Source of the DNA: Thalassospira profundimaris
GTDB lineage: Bacteria; Pseudomonadota; Alphaproteobacteria; Rhodospirillales; Thalassospiraceae
Assembly: GCF_003326795.1 (NCBI RefSeq)
Contig: NZ_JPWI01000001.1
Location: 310,001-374,000, forward strand
Direction: 5' to 3'
DNA: 64,000 nucleotides
Positions 27,409 to 36,678 of this stretch are shown here, piece after piece (position 1 is the stretch's first letter; every line of letters begins with the position of its first letter). The notes under the pieces are model-generated. The model saw only the letters and a program-made list of their open reading frames with translations, did not search any database and had not been told where the DNA came from. The translations under genes and the position numbers were made by a program.

Positions 27409-28170
27409 ATGTTGAAAACCCGTGTCATTCCCTGTCTTGACGTCAAGGACGGCCGCGTCGTCAAAGGGGTCAATTTCGTTGATCTGATTGATGCCGGTGA
27501 TCCGGTCGAACAGGCCCGCATCTATGATGCCGAAGGCGCTGACGAGCTGTGCTTTTTGGATATCACCGCATCATCTGATAACCGCGACACCATCTTTGAT
27601 GTGGTGGCCCGCACGGCCGAGGCCTGCTTTATGCCCGTCACCGTCGGTGGTGGCGTGCGTAGCCTTGAAGATATCCGCAAGCTTCTGCTGGCCGGGGCGG
27701 ACAAGGTTTCCATCAATACCGCGGCGGTCAAAAACCCCGATTTCGTGCGCGAAGCGGCCCGCAAGTTCGGATCGCAATGCATTGTGGTGTCGATTGATGC
27801 CAAATCGACCGGCCCGGACAAGTTCGAAATCTTTACCCATGGCGGGCGTGAAGCCACGGGCATTGATGCCGTTTCGTTTGCAAAACAAATGACCGAATAT
27901 GGCGCGGGCGAGCTTCTTGTCACCTCGATGGATCGCGATGGCACCCAGTCGGGCTTTAACATTCCGCTGACCCGCACGATTGCCGATTCCGTTCATGTGC
28001 CGGTGATTGCATCGGGTGGTGTTGGCACGCTGGACCACATGGTCGAAGGCGTCACCGAGGGCCACGCATCGGCCGTTCTGGCGGCCTCGATCTTCCATTT
28101 TGGCACCTATCGCATCCGCGAGGTCAAAGACCACATGAAGGCCGCTGGCATTCCGGTGCGCGAGGAGTAA
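27409..28170 (+). CDS. hisF: Imidazole glycerol phosphate synthase, cyclase subunit
   Basis: 253-residue barrel partner of HisH; uses ammonia to close the imidazole ring, yielding IGP and AICAR. Catalytic D11 in [14 protein letters not shown] and the second aspartate in VVSIDAKS; phosphate loops VGGGVRS and ASGGVG. Lies 23 bases after hisA with GGAAA in front of the ATG. Confidence 0.98.
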   Translation: MLKTRVIPCLDVKDGRVVKGVNFVDLIDAGDPVEQARIYDAEGADELCFLDITASSDNRDTIFDVVARTAEACFMPVTVGGGVRSLEDIRKLLLAGADKVSINTAAVKNPDFVREAARKFGSQCIVVSIDAKSTGPDKFEIFTHGGREATGIDAVSFAKQMTEYGAGELLVTSMDRDGTQSGFNIPLTRTIADSVHVPVIASGGVGTLDHMVEGVTEGHASAVLAASIFHFGTYRIREVKDHMKAAGIPVREE

Positions 28171-28173
28171 GTT

Positions 28174-28500
28174 ATGGCTGATCAACACATCCTTGATGCG
28201 CTTTATGCCACTGTCGCCGCTCGCAAGGGGGCCGATCCGGACACCAGCTATACCGCCAAACTGTTTGCCAAGGGCACAGCCAAAATCGCCCAGAAAGTCG
28301 GCGAAGAAGGCGTTGAAACCGTGATTGCAGCCCTTGCCGAAACCCCGGACAAGGTCGCATCGGAAAGCGCGGACCTTCTGTACCATTTGACGGTTCTTTG
28401 GGCCGATCAGGGGGTAAAGCCCGAAGATGTCTGGCAGATCTTGGCCGAGCGTCAGGGCATTTCGGGCATCACCGAGAAAGCATCACGCAAGGGCGACTAA
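28174..28500 (+). CDS. hisE: Phosphoribosyl-ATP pyrophosphatase
   Basis: Second step of histidine synthesis, 108 residues, all-alpha MazG-like fold. The conserved core KVGEEGVETVIAALAE and SADLLYHLTVLW carries the metal-binding Glu/Asp residues. Starts 3 bases after hisF ends. HisI is not fused and must be elsewhere. Confidence 0.96.
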   Translation: MADQHILDALYATVAARKGADPDTSYTAKLFAKGTAKIAQKVGEEGVETVIAALAETPDKVASESADLLYHLTVLWADQGVKPEDVWQILAERQGISGITEKASRKGD

Positions 28501-28535
28501 TCAGTCTGGCCTTCCCGGACCTTTTTCCAATCCCC

Positions 28536-28613
28536 GTCATGCCCGCGAAAGCGGGCATCTCGCTTTTTGGCATCAAGGATTGCGGATCTGTGCATTTTTC
28601 CGCCTGGAATGAC
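28536..28613. repeat. REP/MITE-like element with inverted ends
   Basis: The segment opens with GTCATGCC and closes with GGAATGAC, near-perfect inverted ends, and contains the hairpin ATGCCCGC-GAAA-GCGGGCAT (28539-28558). This GTCATnCCCGCGAAAGCGGG pattern resembles interspersed palindromic repeats common between bacterial genes. Only one copy is evident in this window. Confidence 0.55.
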
Positions 28614-28719
28614 AAAATTTGGAAAATGCTCCTGCTTTGTCAAAATCGAAATTGCACCTGACGCCAAGCCTGTCCAATATGGCACCCATAATCAGAATAC
28701 ATCGATCAGGAGCCCCAAG

Positions 28720-29091
28720 ATGGCCGTCAAACCATACGATCCGGAAAACATCTTTGCCAAAATCCTGCGCGGCGATATCCCGTGCACCAAGGTCTATGAA
28801 GACGACCATGTTCTGGCCTTCAATGACATAGCACCCCAGGCCCCGACCCATATTCTGGTCATCCCCAAGGGTGCCTATACGTCCTATGACGACTTTGCAC
28901 TGAACGCCTCGGACGCCGAAATCATCGCCTATACCCGCGCAATCGGCAAAATCTCGGAGGCCGCTGGCGTGGTCGAAGACGGATACCGCCTGATCGCCAA
29001 TACCCGCGACCATGGCCGTCAGGATGTGCCACATCTGCATGTGCATATCATCGGTGGCACCAAGCTTGGCCTGATGTTGCCCAAAGCCTGA
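28720..29091 (+). CDS. HIT-family (HINT-like) nucleotide-binding hydrolase
   Basis: 123-residue HIT protein. Start at ATG 28720 behind CAGGAGC; the open frame running back to 28567 crosses the REP-like element and is rejected. FAKILRGDIPCTKVYEDD and the terminal HIT motif HLHVHIIGG are diagnostic of the HINT branch, purine nucleoside phosphoramidase-type enzymes. Follows hisE after 219 bases and ends before a strong terminator, so it is probably a separate small unit. Confidence 0.95.
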   Translation: MAVKPYDPENIFAKILRGDIPCTKVYEDDHVLAFNDIAPQAPTHILVIPKGAYTSYDDFALNASDAEIIAYTRAIGKISEAAGVVEDGYRLIANTRDHGRQDVPHLHVHIIGGTKLGLMLPKA

Positions 29092-29108
29092 TTTACCAAG
29101 ACACCATC

Positions 29109-29146
29109 AAAAAGGCAGGGCACCGCATCGCGACCCTGCCTTTTTT
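29109..29146. terminator. Bidirectional-looking terminator after the HIT gene
   Basis: AAAAAGGCAGGG and CCCTGCCTTTTTT form a long stem with a six-T run on the plus strand, 18 bases after the HIT stop codon. Confidence 0.9.
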
Positions 29147-29174
29147 GTCCCGATCAGAACCAGCCAGTAATGCC

Positions 29175-29642
29175 ATGACAACACCCATGCCCAAAGCATC
29201 CGATATCTTTGCCGCCCTTGCCGGGCAATGGTCCCTAATGCGTGATCTGGGCGAGGTCGGGCAGTTTGTTGGGGATGTGACCTTTCAGGCGCTCGATCCC
29301 GACAAGCCCAATGTTCTGCGCTATCGCGAGGAAGGGTTTCTGACGCGTCCGGACGGCCAACGTTTTGATGGCTATCGCGAATATGATTTCGTCCTGCACG
29401 AGGACTTGGGCGCAATAGAGCTTTTGTTTCGCGACCCTTTGAGTTTCGGCAATCGCTATGTGTTGCTGCAATTTGGCGAGGATGCGACTGATGGCCTGTG
29501 CGCACGTGACATTCATCCCTGTGGCGATGACTTTTATCACCATTGCATGATCTGGAACGGGCCGGGTCATTTCGAAACAAAAATAAACATCACCGGTCCG
29601 AAGAAAGATTACCTACTGCACAGCGTCTATCTTGGTCATTAA
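29175..29642 (+). CDS. DUF6314-family protein
   Basis: 155 residues from ATG 29175 (an in-frame ATG at 29187 is also possible; no clear ribosome site for either). The pattern AGQWSLMRDL, LRYREEGFLTRPDGQRFDGYREYDF, and HPCGDDFYH matches the DUF6314 family of small beta-barrel-like proteins. No catalytic assignment exists for the family. Starts close behind the HIT terminator; gene-free AT-rich DNA follows. Confidence 0.75.
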   Translation: MTTPMPKASDIFAALAGQWSLMRDLGEVGQFVGDVTFQALDPDKPNVLRYREEGFLTRPDGQRFDGYREYDFVLHEDLGAIELLFRDPLSFGNRYVLLQFGEDATDGLCARDIHPCGDDFYHHCMIWNGPGHFETKINITGPKKDYLLHSVYLGH

Positions 29643-29740
29643 ACTCTTTCGGAAAGATAATCCATATCCCACAACAACCTGCACTCAAGAAATTTATAAA
29701 AACTCGACATATTTTTTGAGACTTGTGGCAACATTGAGCC

Positions 29741-30415
29741 ATGCTCAAATGGCTCAGCAGAATTTTAACCGCAATCGGGATCCCTAGTGACATACAGCTC
29801 CTTGGGACACTTTTGATTACGCCCGCTATTATCGGCGCAGTGACCGGGTGGTTATCTTGGGTTAAAGAAAATCCGCATTGGTCAATACTTATTGGGCTCT
29901 GCGCTAGCGCCGCTACAATCTGGATTGTTGCTGGCATACAGTTTTTAGTTAGGCGAAACAGAGTTTTTAAAGGTTTACACTTTCAATCCTCAGAACCACT
30001 GGGCATCGAAATATCCGAAGAAGACACTATTTTTATACCGTTACTTGTCCGCCTTCGAAATACCACCTCTCGAGAGCTGTTCTTTAATGTTGTTCGTGCT
30101 GACTTTGAATTAAATGGCAGAACAAACCGGTCAATGCCAAGAGGCGAAACACAAGCATCAGTTCCAGCAGGACAACTTGCAACCTTTCGGGTTGCGGGCA
30201 TACCTAACTTACCATTTGAGCCAGACCTTACGGGCTCGTTAGAATTCGAAGTTGAGTATGGACTAAAACCTGACGATCTCAGATATCGTCTAAGATACAC
30301 TTTTGAGCCATGGATTCGAATTCCACAGAAGCCTTCTGAGGACCACCCACAAGTTCAACTGACTTATGACGGTCGTAACGCGATCCAAAAACATCAAAAA
30401 CGTAAATGGATTTGA
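29741..30415 (+). CDS. Orphan two-TM protein in an AT-rich patch
   Basis: 224 residues; I do not recognise the family. Two hydrophobic segments (about residues 19-40, TLLITPAIIGAVTGWLSWV, and 48-68, ILIGLCASAATIWIVAGIQFL) precede a soluble domain of about 150 residues with alternating strands (IFIPLLVRLRNTTSRELFF, LEFEVEYGL), suggesting a cytoplasmic or periplasmic beta-sandwich. Codon use is visibly more AT-rich than in neighbouring genes (many ATA, TTA, AGA and CTT codons), which points to recent acquisition. No mobility gene accompanies it. Confidence 0.65.
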   Translation: MLKWLSRILTAIGIPSDIQLLGTLLITPAIIGAVTGWLSWVKENPHWSILIGLCASAATIWIVAGIQFLVRRNRVFKGLHFQSSEPLGIEISEEDTIFIPLLVRLRNTTSRELFFNVVRADFELNGRTNRSMPRGETQASVPAGQLATFRVAGIPNLPFEPDLTGSLEFEVEYGLKPDDLRYRLRYTFEPWIRIPQKPSEDHPQVQLTYDGRNAIQKHQKRKWI

Positions 30416-30567
30416 ACACAGAGTTGCAGCGGCTGGATAACGCATTTCTTTAGGAGTCCTCGCATTTATTATGCTTTTGTGGCTATATCCTACTGAATAG
30501 CATACATCGCAGTACTTACGATTATCAGAATTTGATAATTATATATTTTTGTCAGATGCTTATGGAG

Positions 30568-31497
30568 CTATTCTGACAAATCGGATTCACTTTCCAAGCC
30601 GAGTATCCAGTCACGAAAGGCGCGCACTTCCAGCACGTCCTGACGGCTTTCCGGCGTGATCAGATAGTATGCGCCGCTGGATTTCAAGCTGGCCGCGCTG
30701 ACGATTTCAAGGCTGCCCTCGGCAAGTGGTCCTTCGATCAAAACCCTTGGTAACAAGGCGATTCCCATGCCCGCCTTGGCGGCCTCGATCAGCATAAAGA
30801 AATGCTCGAACCCCGGTCCGGGCGCACCGGATATGGCAACGCTATTGGCTTGCCCCCAATCGTGCCAGGCCTTGGGCCGGGTGGTGTGGATCAGGCGGGT
30901 TTGTCCCGCGATCAGGGCATTCAAATCCGTTCGATCATCGGCTGCGACGGTGCCCGGTTTGGCAACAACCACCTGAATTTCATCAAAAAGCCTGTCGACG
31001 CGGGTATCCGGCCACATGCCGTCACCAAAATAAAGCCCGACATCCATCTGGCGCGTTGCAAGGTCGGGACTGCGTTCCGGAGTGGCGAAATTAAGCGCCA
31101 GGGTCTCGATCACCGGACGGATATCAGGATGTTCGTTTTGAAACCGTTTTAATCTGGGGATTAGCCAGCTGCTGGCCAGCGTATGCAATGCCCCGATCAC
31201 CAGCCGCCGTTCGCCCGCCCCGTGGGTGACAAGGTCAAGGGTGGCAGCCTCGATCTCGTCCAAAGCGCGGCGCAGACTGGGTAAATAGGCGCGTCCGGCT
31301 TCGCGCAAGCTCAGTTTCGGGCCATTGCGATCAAACAGCACCATGCCAAGGCTTGCTTCCAGATTGGCGACCTGCTGGCTGATCGCGCCCGGGGTGACCG
31401 AAAGCTCATCAGCAGCACGGGCAAAGCTGCCCAAGCGTGCAGCGGCCTCAAAGGCGCGCAATGCATTGAGCGGCGGGGTGGTCGGACGCAGCGCCAT
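30568..31497 (-). CDS. LysR-family regulator, GcvA-like
   Basis: 309 residues from ATG 31497; a 28-codon longer frame is AT-rich and lacks a ribosome site. The HTH region LNALRAFEAAARLGSFARAA and SVTPGAISQQVANLEASLG is typical, followed by the ligand domain (LVIGALHTLASSWLIPRLKRF). Divergent from a VOC-family gene at 31620 with a 122-base gap, so that gene is the likely target. Confidence 0.92.
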   Translation of the reverse strand: MALRPTTPPLNALRAFEAAARLGSFARAADELSVTPGAISQQVANLEASLGMVLFDRNGPKLSLREAGRAYLPSLRRALDEIEAATLDLVTHGAGERRLVIGALHTLASSWLIPRLKRFQNEHPDIRPVIETLALNFATPERSPDLATRQMDVGLYFGDGMWPDTRVDRLFDEIQVVVAKPGTVAADDRTDLNALIAGQTRLIHTTRPKAWHDWGQANSVAISGAPGPGFEHFFMLIEAAKAGMGIALLPRVLIEGPLAEGSLEIVSAASLKSSGAYYLITPESRQDVLEVRAFRDWILGLESESDLSE

Positions 31498-31619
31498 AAC
31501 AATAGATTTCCTGATGATATATGCAGAACTTCTGATTTTGATCGCAGTATTATGCTGATTTAAAATGACTCTAACAACCAAGCATTAGATTATATAGGTC
31601 CTAACCCCTGGAGATATCC

Positions 31620-32039
31620 ATGTCGCTGCCCCCGTTCCATCTGGCCTTCCCGATCAAATCAATCGCCGATACCCGCGCCTTTTACATCGATATCCTTGGC
31701 TGTGCCGAAGGGCGCTCGACCGAGGCCTGGATTGATTTTGATTTCTTTGGTCATCAACTCTCGGCCCATGTCCGCCCGGAAGCCGGTCAGAACAAGGGCG
31801 CAGGCACCGTCGATGGCGATGCGGTGCCGATCCCGCATTTTGGGGCGGTTCTCGATTGGGATACCTGGCATGATCTGGCCGACCGCCTGAAAGCAGCCAA
31901 TGTGCCGTTCCTTCTGGAACCGAAAATCCGCTTTAAGGACGAACCGGGTGAACAGGGGACCTTCTTTGTCGAGGACCCGGCGGGCAATGGTCTTGAATTC
32001 AAGACATTCCGCGACCCGGCAATGATTTTCGCCCATTAG
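31620..32039 (+). CDS. VOC-superfamily (glyoxalase-like) protein
   Basis: 139 residues, one VOC domain made of two beta-alpha-beta-beta-beta units: FHLAFPIKSIADTRAFYIDILGC opens the first and FFVEDPAGNGLEFKTF closes the second with the usual metal-ligand glutamate. CTGGAGAT lies before the ATG. Divergent from a LysR gene. Such proteins are dioxygenases, isomerases or resistance proteins; the substrate cannot be told. Confidence 0.9.
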   Translation: MSLPPFHLAFPIKSIADTRAFYIDILGCAEGRSTEAWIDFDFFGHQLSAHVRPEAGQNKGAGTVDGDAVPIPHFGAVLDWDTWHDLADRLKAANVPFLLEPKIRFKDEPGEQGTFFVEDPAGNGLEFKTFRDPAMIFAH

Positions 32040-32100
32040 GCCAGAGAATCCGATCAAATCGCGGGTAACATACATACCTGTCAGACATCAGGGAAAGACA

Positions 32101-32137
32101 GTCGATACCCCGAACGCCAGCTGTTCGGGGTATCGAC
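32101..32137. terminator. Perfect 15-bp hairpin between convergent VOC and chemoreceptor genes
   Basis: GTCGATACCCCGAAC (32101-32115) and GTTCGGGGTATCGAC (32123-32137) are perfectly complementary with a 7-base loop. It has no T-run on either side, so it is a rho-independent-like or mRNA-end hairpin serving both converging transcripts. Confidence 0.6.
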
Positions 32138-32196
32138 CCTGTCGAAGCAAGTTGGATTCCTTAGAGATCAGGCTTATCGGTTCGATTGAACAAAAC

Positions 32197-33687
32197 TTAC
32201 CGCGCCAGAACTTCAGCAGCTTCACGGGTTTTTGTGACAGAACCTCCAACCGTGCCGGAAATCGTCTGAATCTCGGACAGTCTTTGAGCAAGTTCTTCAA
32301 CCGATACGGCCATTGTCTGCATGTTTTCCGACACACTTTCGGTCACGGCACTCTGCTCTTCGACCGATGCAGATATGCTTGTCACACTGTCGCGTGCGGT
32401 TTCAATTGAGCCGCGAATGGTTTCAAGCGACTGCACAACTTCGTTCGAGATTTCCTGTACACCGTTGATTTCGGCCGATATCTGGTCGGTAGCTTTTGCC
32501 GCCTGATTGGCAAGGTTCTTGACCTCGTTGGCGACCACTGCAAATCCCTTTCCGGCTTCGCCGGCCCGGGCGGATTCAATAGTGGCGTTGAGCGCAAGCA
32601 GATTGATCTGTCCGGCAATGCCCTGAATGACCTCAACGATGCCGGTCATTGCAGAGACCACATCCGCCATTTTTTGCGTCGATTGGTTAGCATTTACGGT
32701 TTGGGAAAACGCGCGCTCAGTCTCATCCCGGCTCTGTGCCATGCTGCGAGAAATTTCGGCGATTGAGGCTGACAGTTCCTCTGCACTGGCGGCAACGGTT
32801 TGCACGGAATTGGAGCTTTGCGCTGCTGCCGATGCACCGCTTGCTGCCGCCGTGTCGAGATTGATAATATTCTCGTCAATCTCGCCAAAATTGGTATCGA
32901 TCATTGCTTTGAGATCGATCAGAAGCTGTACCTGTTCGGTGATATCCGTAGCAAGTTTAACAACCCTTTCCGGGGCACCATTTTGATCGAAAATCGGATT
33001 GTAGGCGGCCTCCAGCCAGACTTCCTTGCCATTCTTACCAATACGTTTGAACTGGGCTGCCTGAACCTCGCCCTTTCTCAATTTGTTCCAGAAATCTTTA
33101 TACTCGGATGAACCCTCATATCCCGGTTCAACAAACATGCTGTGGTGTTTTCCGATTATTTCTTTCTCTTCATATCCCATGGTGCTGAGGAAGTTCTTAT
33201 TGGCTTTGAGAATCTTGCCATTGAGATCAAATTCGATAGCTGCCTGGGAGCGATCAATTGCATTGAGCATACCCTCCAATGCAGCGCGCTCTTTGCGTCG
33301 AGCTGTAATGTCCGTGGCAAACTTGACGACTTTAACCGGCTTGCCGGCCGCATTGAGGATCGGGTTGTAGGTTGCTTCAAGCCAGACTGTTTCGCCGTCT
33401 TTGCGAATACGCTGAAACACATCACGCTCAAATTCACCGCTTGAAAGCTTTTTCCAAAATTCCTTGTAGGCGGGACTTTTGGCGTATTCGGATGAGACAA
33501 ATATCGAATGGTGCTTGCCGGTAATCTCGTTCAATTCGTACCCCATTGTAGCCAGAAAATTGGGGTTGGCTGTTAGGATTGTACCATCAAGAGAGAACTC
33601 GATAATAGCCATGGACCGACCCAGAGCTTCATATATCTGCTGTCCTTGAAGCGCATTGACGCCATTCTTAAAAAAGTTGAAAGCCAA
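32197..33687 (-). CDS. Soluble methyl-accepting chemotaxis protein with two PAS domains
   Basis: 496 residues from a TTG start at 33687, chosen because GGGGGAGGG lies just upstream and because the protein then begins with [14 protein letters not shown]. No TM segment or signal peptide is visible, so this receptor is cytoplasmic. Two tandem PAS domains of closely similar sequence (each with GYE-EI-GKHHS-FV and the PAC part VWLEA-YNPI) precede the signalling domain, whose tip [33 protein letters not shown] is conserved (about residues 370-400). It may sense redox or a cytoplasmic ligand such as a haem- or flavin-bound cue (inference). No che genes nearby. Confidence 0.92.
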   Translation of the reverse strand: MAFNFFKNGVNALQGQQIYEALGRSMAIIEFSLDGTILTANPNFLATMGYELNEITGKHHSIFVSSEYAKSPAYKEFWKKLSSGEFERDVFQRIRKDGETVWLEATYNPILNAAGKPVKVVKFATDITARRKERAALEGMLNAIDRSQAAIEFDLNGKILKANKNFLSTMGYEEKEIIGKHHSMFVEPGYEGSSEYKDFWNKLRKGEVQAAQFKRIGKNGKEVWLEAAYNPIFDQNGAPERVVKLATDITEQVQLLIDLKAMIDTNFGEIDENIINLDTAAASGASAAAQSSNSVQTVAASAEELSASIAEISRSMAQSRDETERAFSQTVNANQSTQKMADVVSAMTGIVEVIQGIAGQINLLALNATIESARAGEAGKGFAVVANEVKNLANQAAKATDQISAEINGVQEISNEVVQSLETIRGSIETARDSVTSISASVEEQSAVTESVSENMQTMAVSVEELAQRLSEIQTISGTVGGSVTKTREAAEVLAR

Positions 33688-34165
33688 GGAATTTCCCTCC
33701 CCCTTAACAATGAGTGACAACCAAAACAGGAGATCTTTGGTCGAGTGCAGACCATCCAATACAACCACCTATTCTTAGGTATGGGTAGGGTTCGCCCTAT
33801 TCAAGCCCGTGAAATCGAAAATTGATATCGAGAATCTTTAGGGTTTCTCACCAAGCAGAACGCATGTTGAAGGGTTCCGACATTCTCTATTTTTGACTTT
33901 ATGTTGAAAATGCATCCAAGTTTAACGCTTTGGATGCCACTGATTGCAGCAATCCTATTCAGAAGATTTCCAGGTGTTCTTGAGCTATCTGACCGAGAGC
34001 TGGTCAGAACAGGTAGCCAAGTGATTGACCAGACAGTCAATTAGCTGCCATCAATAGACGCGCCAGAATTTGCAAGGGAACGCTTTGCGGTCTGGCGCGT
34101 TCTAAGTTCTGCAACAGATGCGCCACCCATAACAAAACCGACAACCCGAATATCAGGAGTCCCCC
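33688..34165. other. Intergenic region between divergent chemoreceptor and ghrA-like genes
   Basis: No convincing gene. A 79-codon open frame on the minus strand (33801-34040) has no ribosome site or recognisable sequence. An inverted repeat ACGCGCCAGA (34058-34067) / TCTGGCGCGT (34091-34100) is present, 66 bases before the ghrA-like start. The region is more AT-rich than the flanks and must contain both divergent promoters. Confidence 0.5.
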
Positions 34166-35113
34166 ATGTCAGCCGCCAATAGCGCCCCCAATATCCTTAT
34201 TTCTGCCGCTGGCGAAGATGCCGCGTGGAAAAAGGCCATGACGGCGCGGCTACCGGGTGCTGCAATTGTCACCGGCGATGATAATTACGACCCCAAAACG
34301 ATTGACTATGCCCTGTTCTGGAAACAGCCACAGGGATTGATCAAAACCCTGACGGGCCTTAAGGCCATTTTCTCGTTGGGGGCCGGGGTGGATCATGTTG
34401 TTTCTTCGCCAAGTTTGCCGGTTGATCTGCCGGTAATCCGGCTTGAAGATGCCGGAATGGCCGATCAGATGGTGCAATATCATCTTTATGCCGCCCTGCA
34501 TTTCATGCGCGATTTCGATGTCTATGACGCCCAGCAGGCCAAAGCAGACTGGACCCAACATCCGGTCGCGCGCATTTCCAAATGCCGGGTCGGGGTCATG
34601 GGGCTGGGGGCGCTGGGGGCGGCAGTCGCCACAGCGCTTTCAAATCTTGGCTTTACCGTTTCAGGCTGGAGCCGGTCGATGAAGGCAATCGAGGGCATTA
34701 CCACCTTTGCCGGCAAGGAAACGCTGGCCGAATTTCTGGGCCAGTCCGATATCCTGATTTGTCTGCTGCCCCGCACGCCGGAAACCGAAAATGTGCTGGA
34801 AAGTTCGACCCTGTCGTTCCTGCCCAAGGGGGCGGCGATCATCAATGCCGCACGCGGGGCCATGATCAACGAGGCCGATCTGCTGCGCGCCCTTGATACC
34901 GGGCATCTGCGTGGTGCGTTCCTTGATGTTGCGGTGACCGAGCCGCTACCGAAAAGCCATCCGTTCTGGGATCACCCGAAAATCCGCATCACGCCCCATA
35001 TCGCGGCCGAAACCCGGATCGAGGAAGCAGTTGATCAGATTGCCGAAAATATTGATCGCATCAACCGCGGCGAAACCCCGCGCGGGCTGGTCAATCGCAA
35101 AACCGGTTATTAA
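34166..35113 (+). CDS. ghrA: Glyoxylate/hydroxypyruvate reductase A-like dehydrogenase
   Basis: D-2-hydroxyacid dehydrogenase, 315 residues (GhrA about 312), reducing glyoxylate or hydroxypyruvate with NADPH. Nucleotide-binding GLGALGAAVA near residue 145, LGAGVDHV, catalytic Arg in NAARGAM, and the catalytic His in RITPHIAAET. CAGGAG precedes the ATG. Stands as a single gene or with the SRPBCC gene downstream. Confidence 0.9.
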   Translation: MSAANSAPNILISAAGEDAAWKKAMTARLPGAAIVTGDDNYDPKTIDYALFWKQPQGLIKTLTGLKAIFSLGAGVDHVVSSPSLPVDLPVIRLEDAGMADQMVQYHLYAALHFMRDFDVYDAQQAKADWTQHPVARISKCRVGVMGLGALGAAVATALSNLGFTVSGWSRSMKAIEGITTFAGKETLAEFLGQSDILICLLPRTPETENVLESSTLSFLPKGAAIINAARGAMINEADLLRALDTGHLRGAFLDVAVTEPLPKSHPFWDHPKIRITPHIAAETRIEEAVDQIAENIDRINRGETPRGLVNRKTGY

Positions 35114-35236
35114 ACCGGCTTTACCCGCCCTGAAATGACGGGCCATATCCCGTCCTGCGCGGTTTCACTTGTCGGGCGATGCCTTTTCTGAAAAGAACAG
35201 GCATTGCCTGCCAGCCCCGTTCAGACAGGATTTTAA

Positions 35237-35746
35237 ATGTCGACCAAGACCTTCGTTGCCCTTCGTGTTGAATGCGATCCCGAGACCGCCTTTGAGACCT
35301 TCATCACCGATATTGATCACTGGTGGAAGCAGGGCCCGCGCAACCGGCTGATCGGTATCCGGCCGGGTATCATGCAGTTTGCGCAAAAGGACGGGACCTA
35401 TGTCATTCAGGAAGCCGACAAGCGCCGACCGGATTTCGTCATCGAGGCCGGGAAAGTCACCAGGTTCGAACCGGGCAAACGGCTGACATTTGACTGGCGC
35501 TGGCCAGCTGCCACCGATGATGAACCCGCCACCATTGTCGATATCCGCTTTGCCCCGGCAGGCGATCAAACCCGCATCACGCTTGAGCATCTGGGTCTGG
35601 AAAAGCTGTCTGCCGCCCATCCGGCGCGCAACGGTCTGAACGACAACCGCTTCAAACCGATGATGACCCAGTATTGGCAGGCCCATCTGGTTTCATTGCG
35701 AAACCGGATCAAAACCCTTCACACGCAATCCGGTGACGCCTGCTAA
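35237..35746 (+). CDS. SRPBCC/AHSA1-like protein
   Basis: 169 residues with the START/AHSA1 helix-grip pattern: ALRVECDPETAFETFITDIDHWWK at the N terminus, EPGKRLTFDWRWP in the middle, and TRITLEHLGLEKL followed by a C-terminal helix. Such proteins bind hydrophobic ligands or act as stress-related chaperone partners. It lies 123 bases after the ghrA-like gene and is convergent with the LysR gene. Confidence 0.85.
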   Translation: MSTKTFVALRVECDPETAFETFITDIDHWWKQGPRNRLIGIRPGIMQFAQKDGTYVIQEADKRRPDFVIEAGKVTRFEPGKRLTFDWRWPAATDDEPATIVDIRFAPAGDQTRITLEHLGLEKLSAAHPARNGLNDNRFKPMMTQYWQAHLVSLRNRIKTLHTQSGDAC

Positions 35747-35756
35747 ATCCGGGTCA

Positions 35757-36656
35757 TCAGAATTCGGTTCTGGCAAAAAGCTCTGTCAGCCAGTCGACAA
35801 AGACCCGCACACGTGCTGAAAGCTGCCGGTTTTGGGGATAAAGAACGGAAACCGGCATCGGTTCGGGCGGATATTCGGGCAGAACTTCGACAAGCCGCCC
35901 GGATCGAAGATCATCGGCAACGCGATAGCGCGGCACCTGAACAAGGCCAAGCCCGGCCGCCGCACAGGCGGCATAGGTATCGGCACCGGTGACCGAAATG
36001 CTGGGCGGCAGGGAGATTTCACGCACCTTGCCCGCAACCACAAAATCAAGCGGGATTGGCTTGTCATCTGCCCCCGAAAGAAAGCAAACCATCTGATGGC
36101 CTTGCGCCTCAAGATCATCAAGGGTTTCGGGAATGCCAACGCGGGCAAGATAATCGGGGCTTGCGATGGTCACTTCGCGCAAAAGCGTCAAACGCCGCCC
36201 GATCATGGATGAACTGGCCAGATCGCCACTGCGCAACACGCAATCAAACCCTTCATGGACCAGATCGACAAACCGGTCGCCATCGGCAATCACAAGATTG
36301 ATGCACGGATAGCGCTCCTTGAATTCGGAAATGGCGGGAATGATAAAGGTTCTGGCAAGGGTCCCCTGAAGATTGACCCGAAGCAATCCCCTCGGATCGG
36401 GATTGGTAAAGCTGGTATCGGCATCGTCAAGATCGGCCAGAATCTGCACACAGCGATGATAATAGGCCTCACCATCATGGGTGGGCTTTACCGTGCGTGT
36501 CGTGCGTTCAAGCAACCGCGTCCCCAGCCGATCTTCAAGGCGCTGGATCGAATTGGTCATGGTGGCGCGCGGGATCAAAAGATCGCCCGCGGCTTTGGTA
36601 AAGCTTTGGCGCTCGACCACCCGGACGAAATTGCGCATGTCTTCGAACCGGTCCAT
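35757..36656 (-). CDS. LysR-family regulator
   Basis: 299 residues from ATG 36656 behind GGAATC. HTH segment MRNFVRVVERQSFTKAAGDL and MTNSIQRLEDRLGTRLLERTTR, then the substrate-binding domain (LLRVNLQGTLARTFIIPAISEF). It belongs to the branch often paired with SDR or quinone-reductase genes. Divergent from the SDR gene at 36784, with repeated AATTCGAA sites in between. Confidence 0.92.
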   Translation of the reverse strand: MDRFEDMRNFVRVVERQSFTKAAGDLLIPRATMTNSIQRLEDRLGTRLLERTTRTVKPTHDGEAYYHRCVQILADLDDADTSFTNPDPRGLLRVNLQGTLARTFIIPAISEFKERYPCINLVIADGDRFVDLVHEGFDCVLRSGDLASSSMIGRRLTLLREVTIASPDYLARVGIPETLDDLEAQGHQMVCFLSGADDKPIPLDFVVAGKVREISLPPSISVTGADTYAACAAAGLGLVQVPRYRVADDLRSGRLVEVLPEYPPEPMPVSVLYPQNRQLSARVRVFVDWLTELFARTEF

Positions 36657-36678
36657 CACAGATTCCAATTGTTGATGA

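Noticed and set aside
33801-34040. 79-codon minus-strand open frame between chemoreceptor and ghrA-like genes
   Set aside because: No ribosome site, no recognisable domain, poor codon pattern; treated as intergenic.
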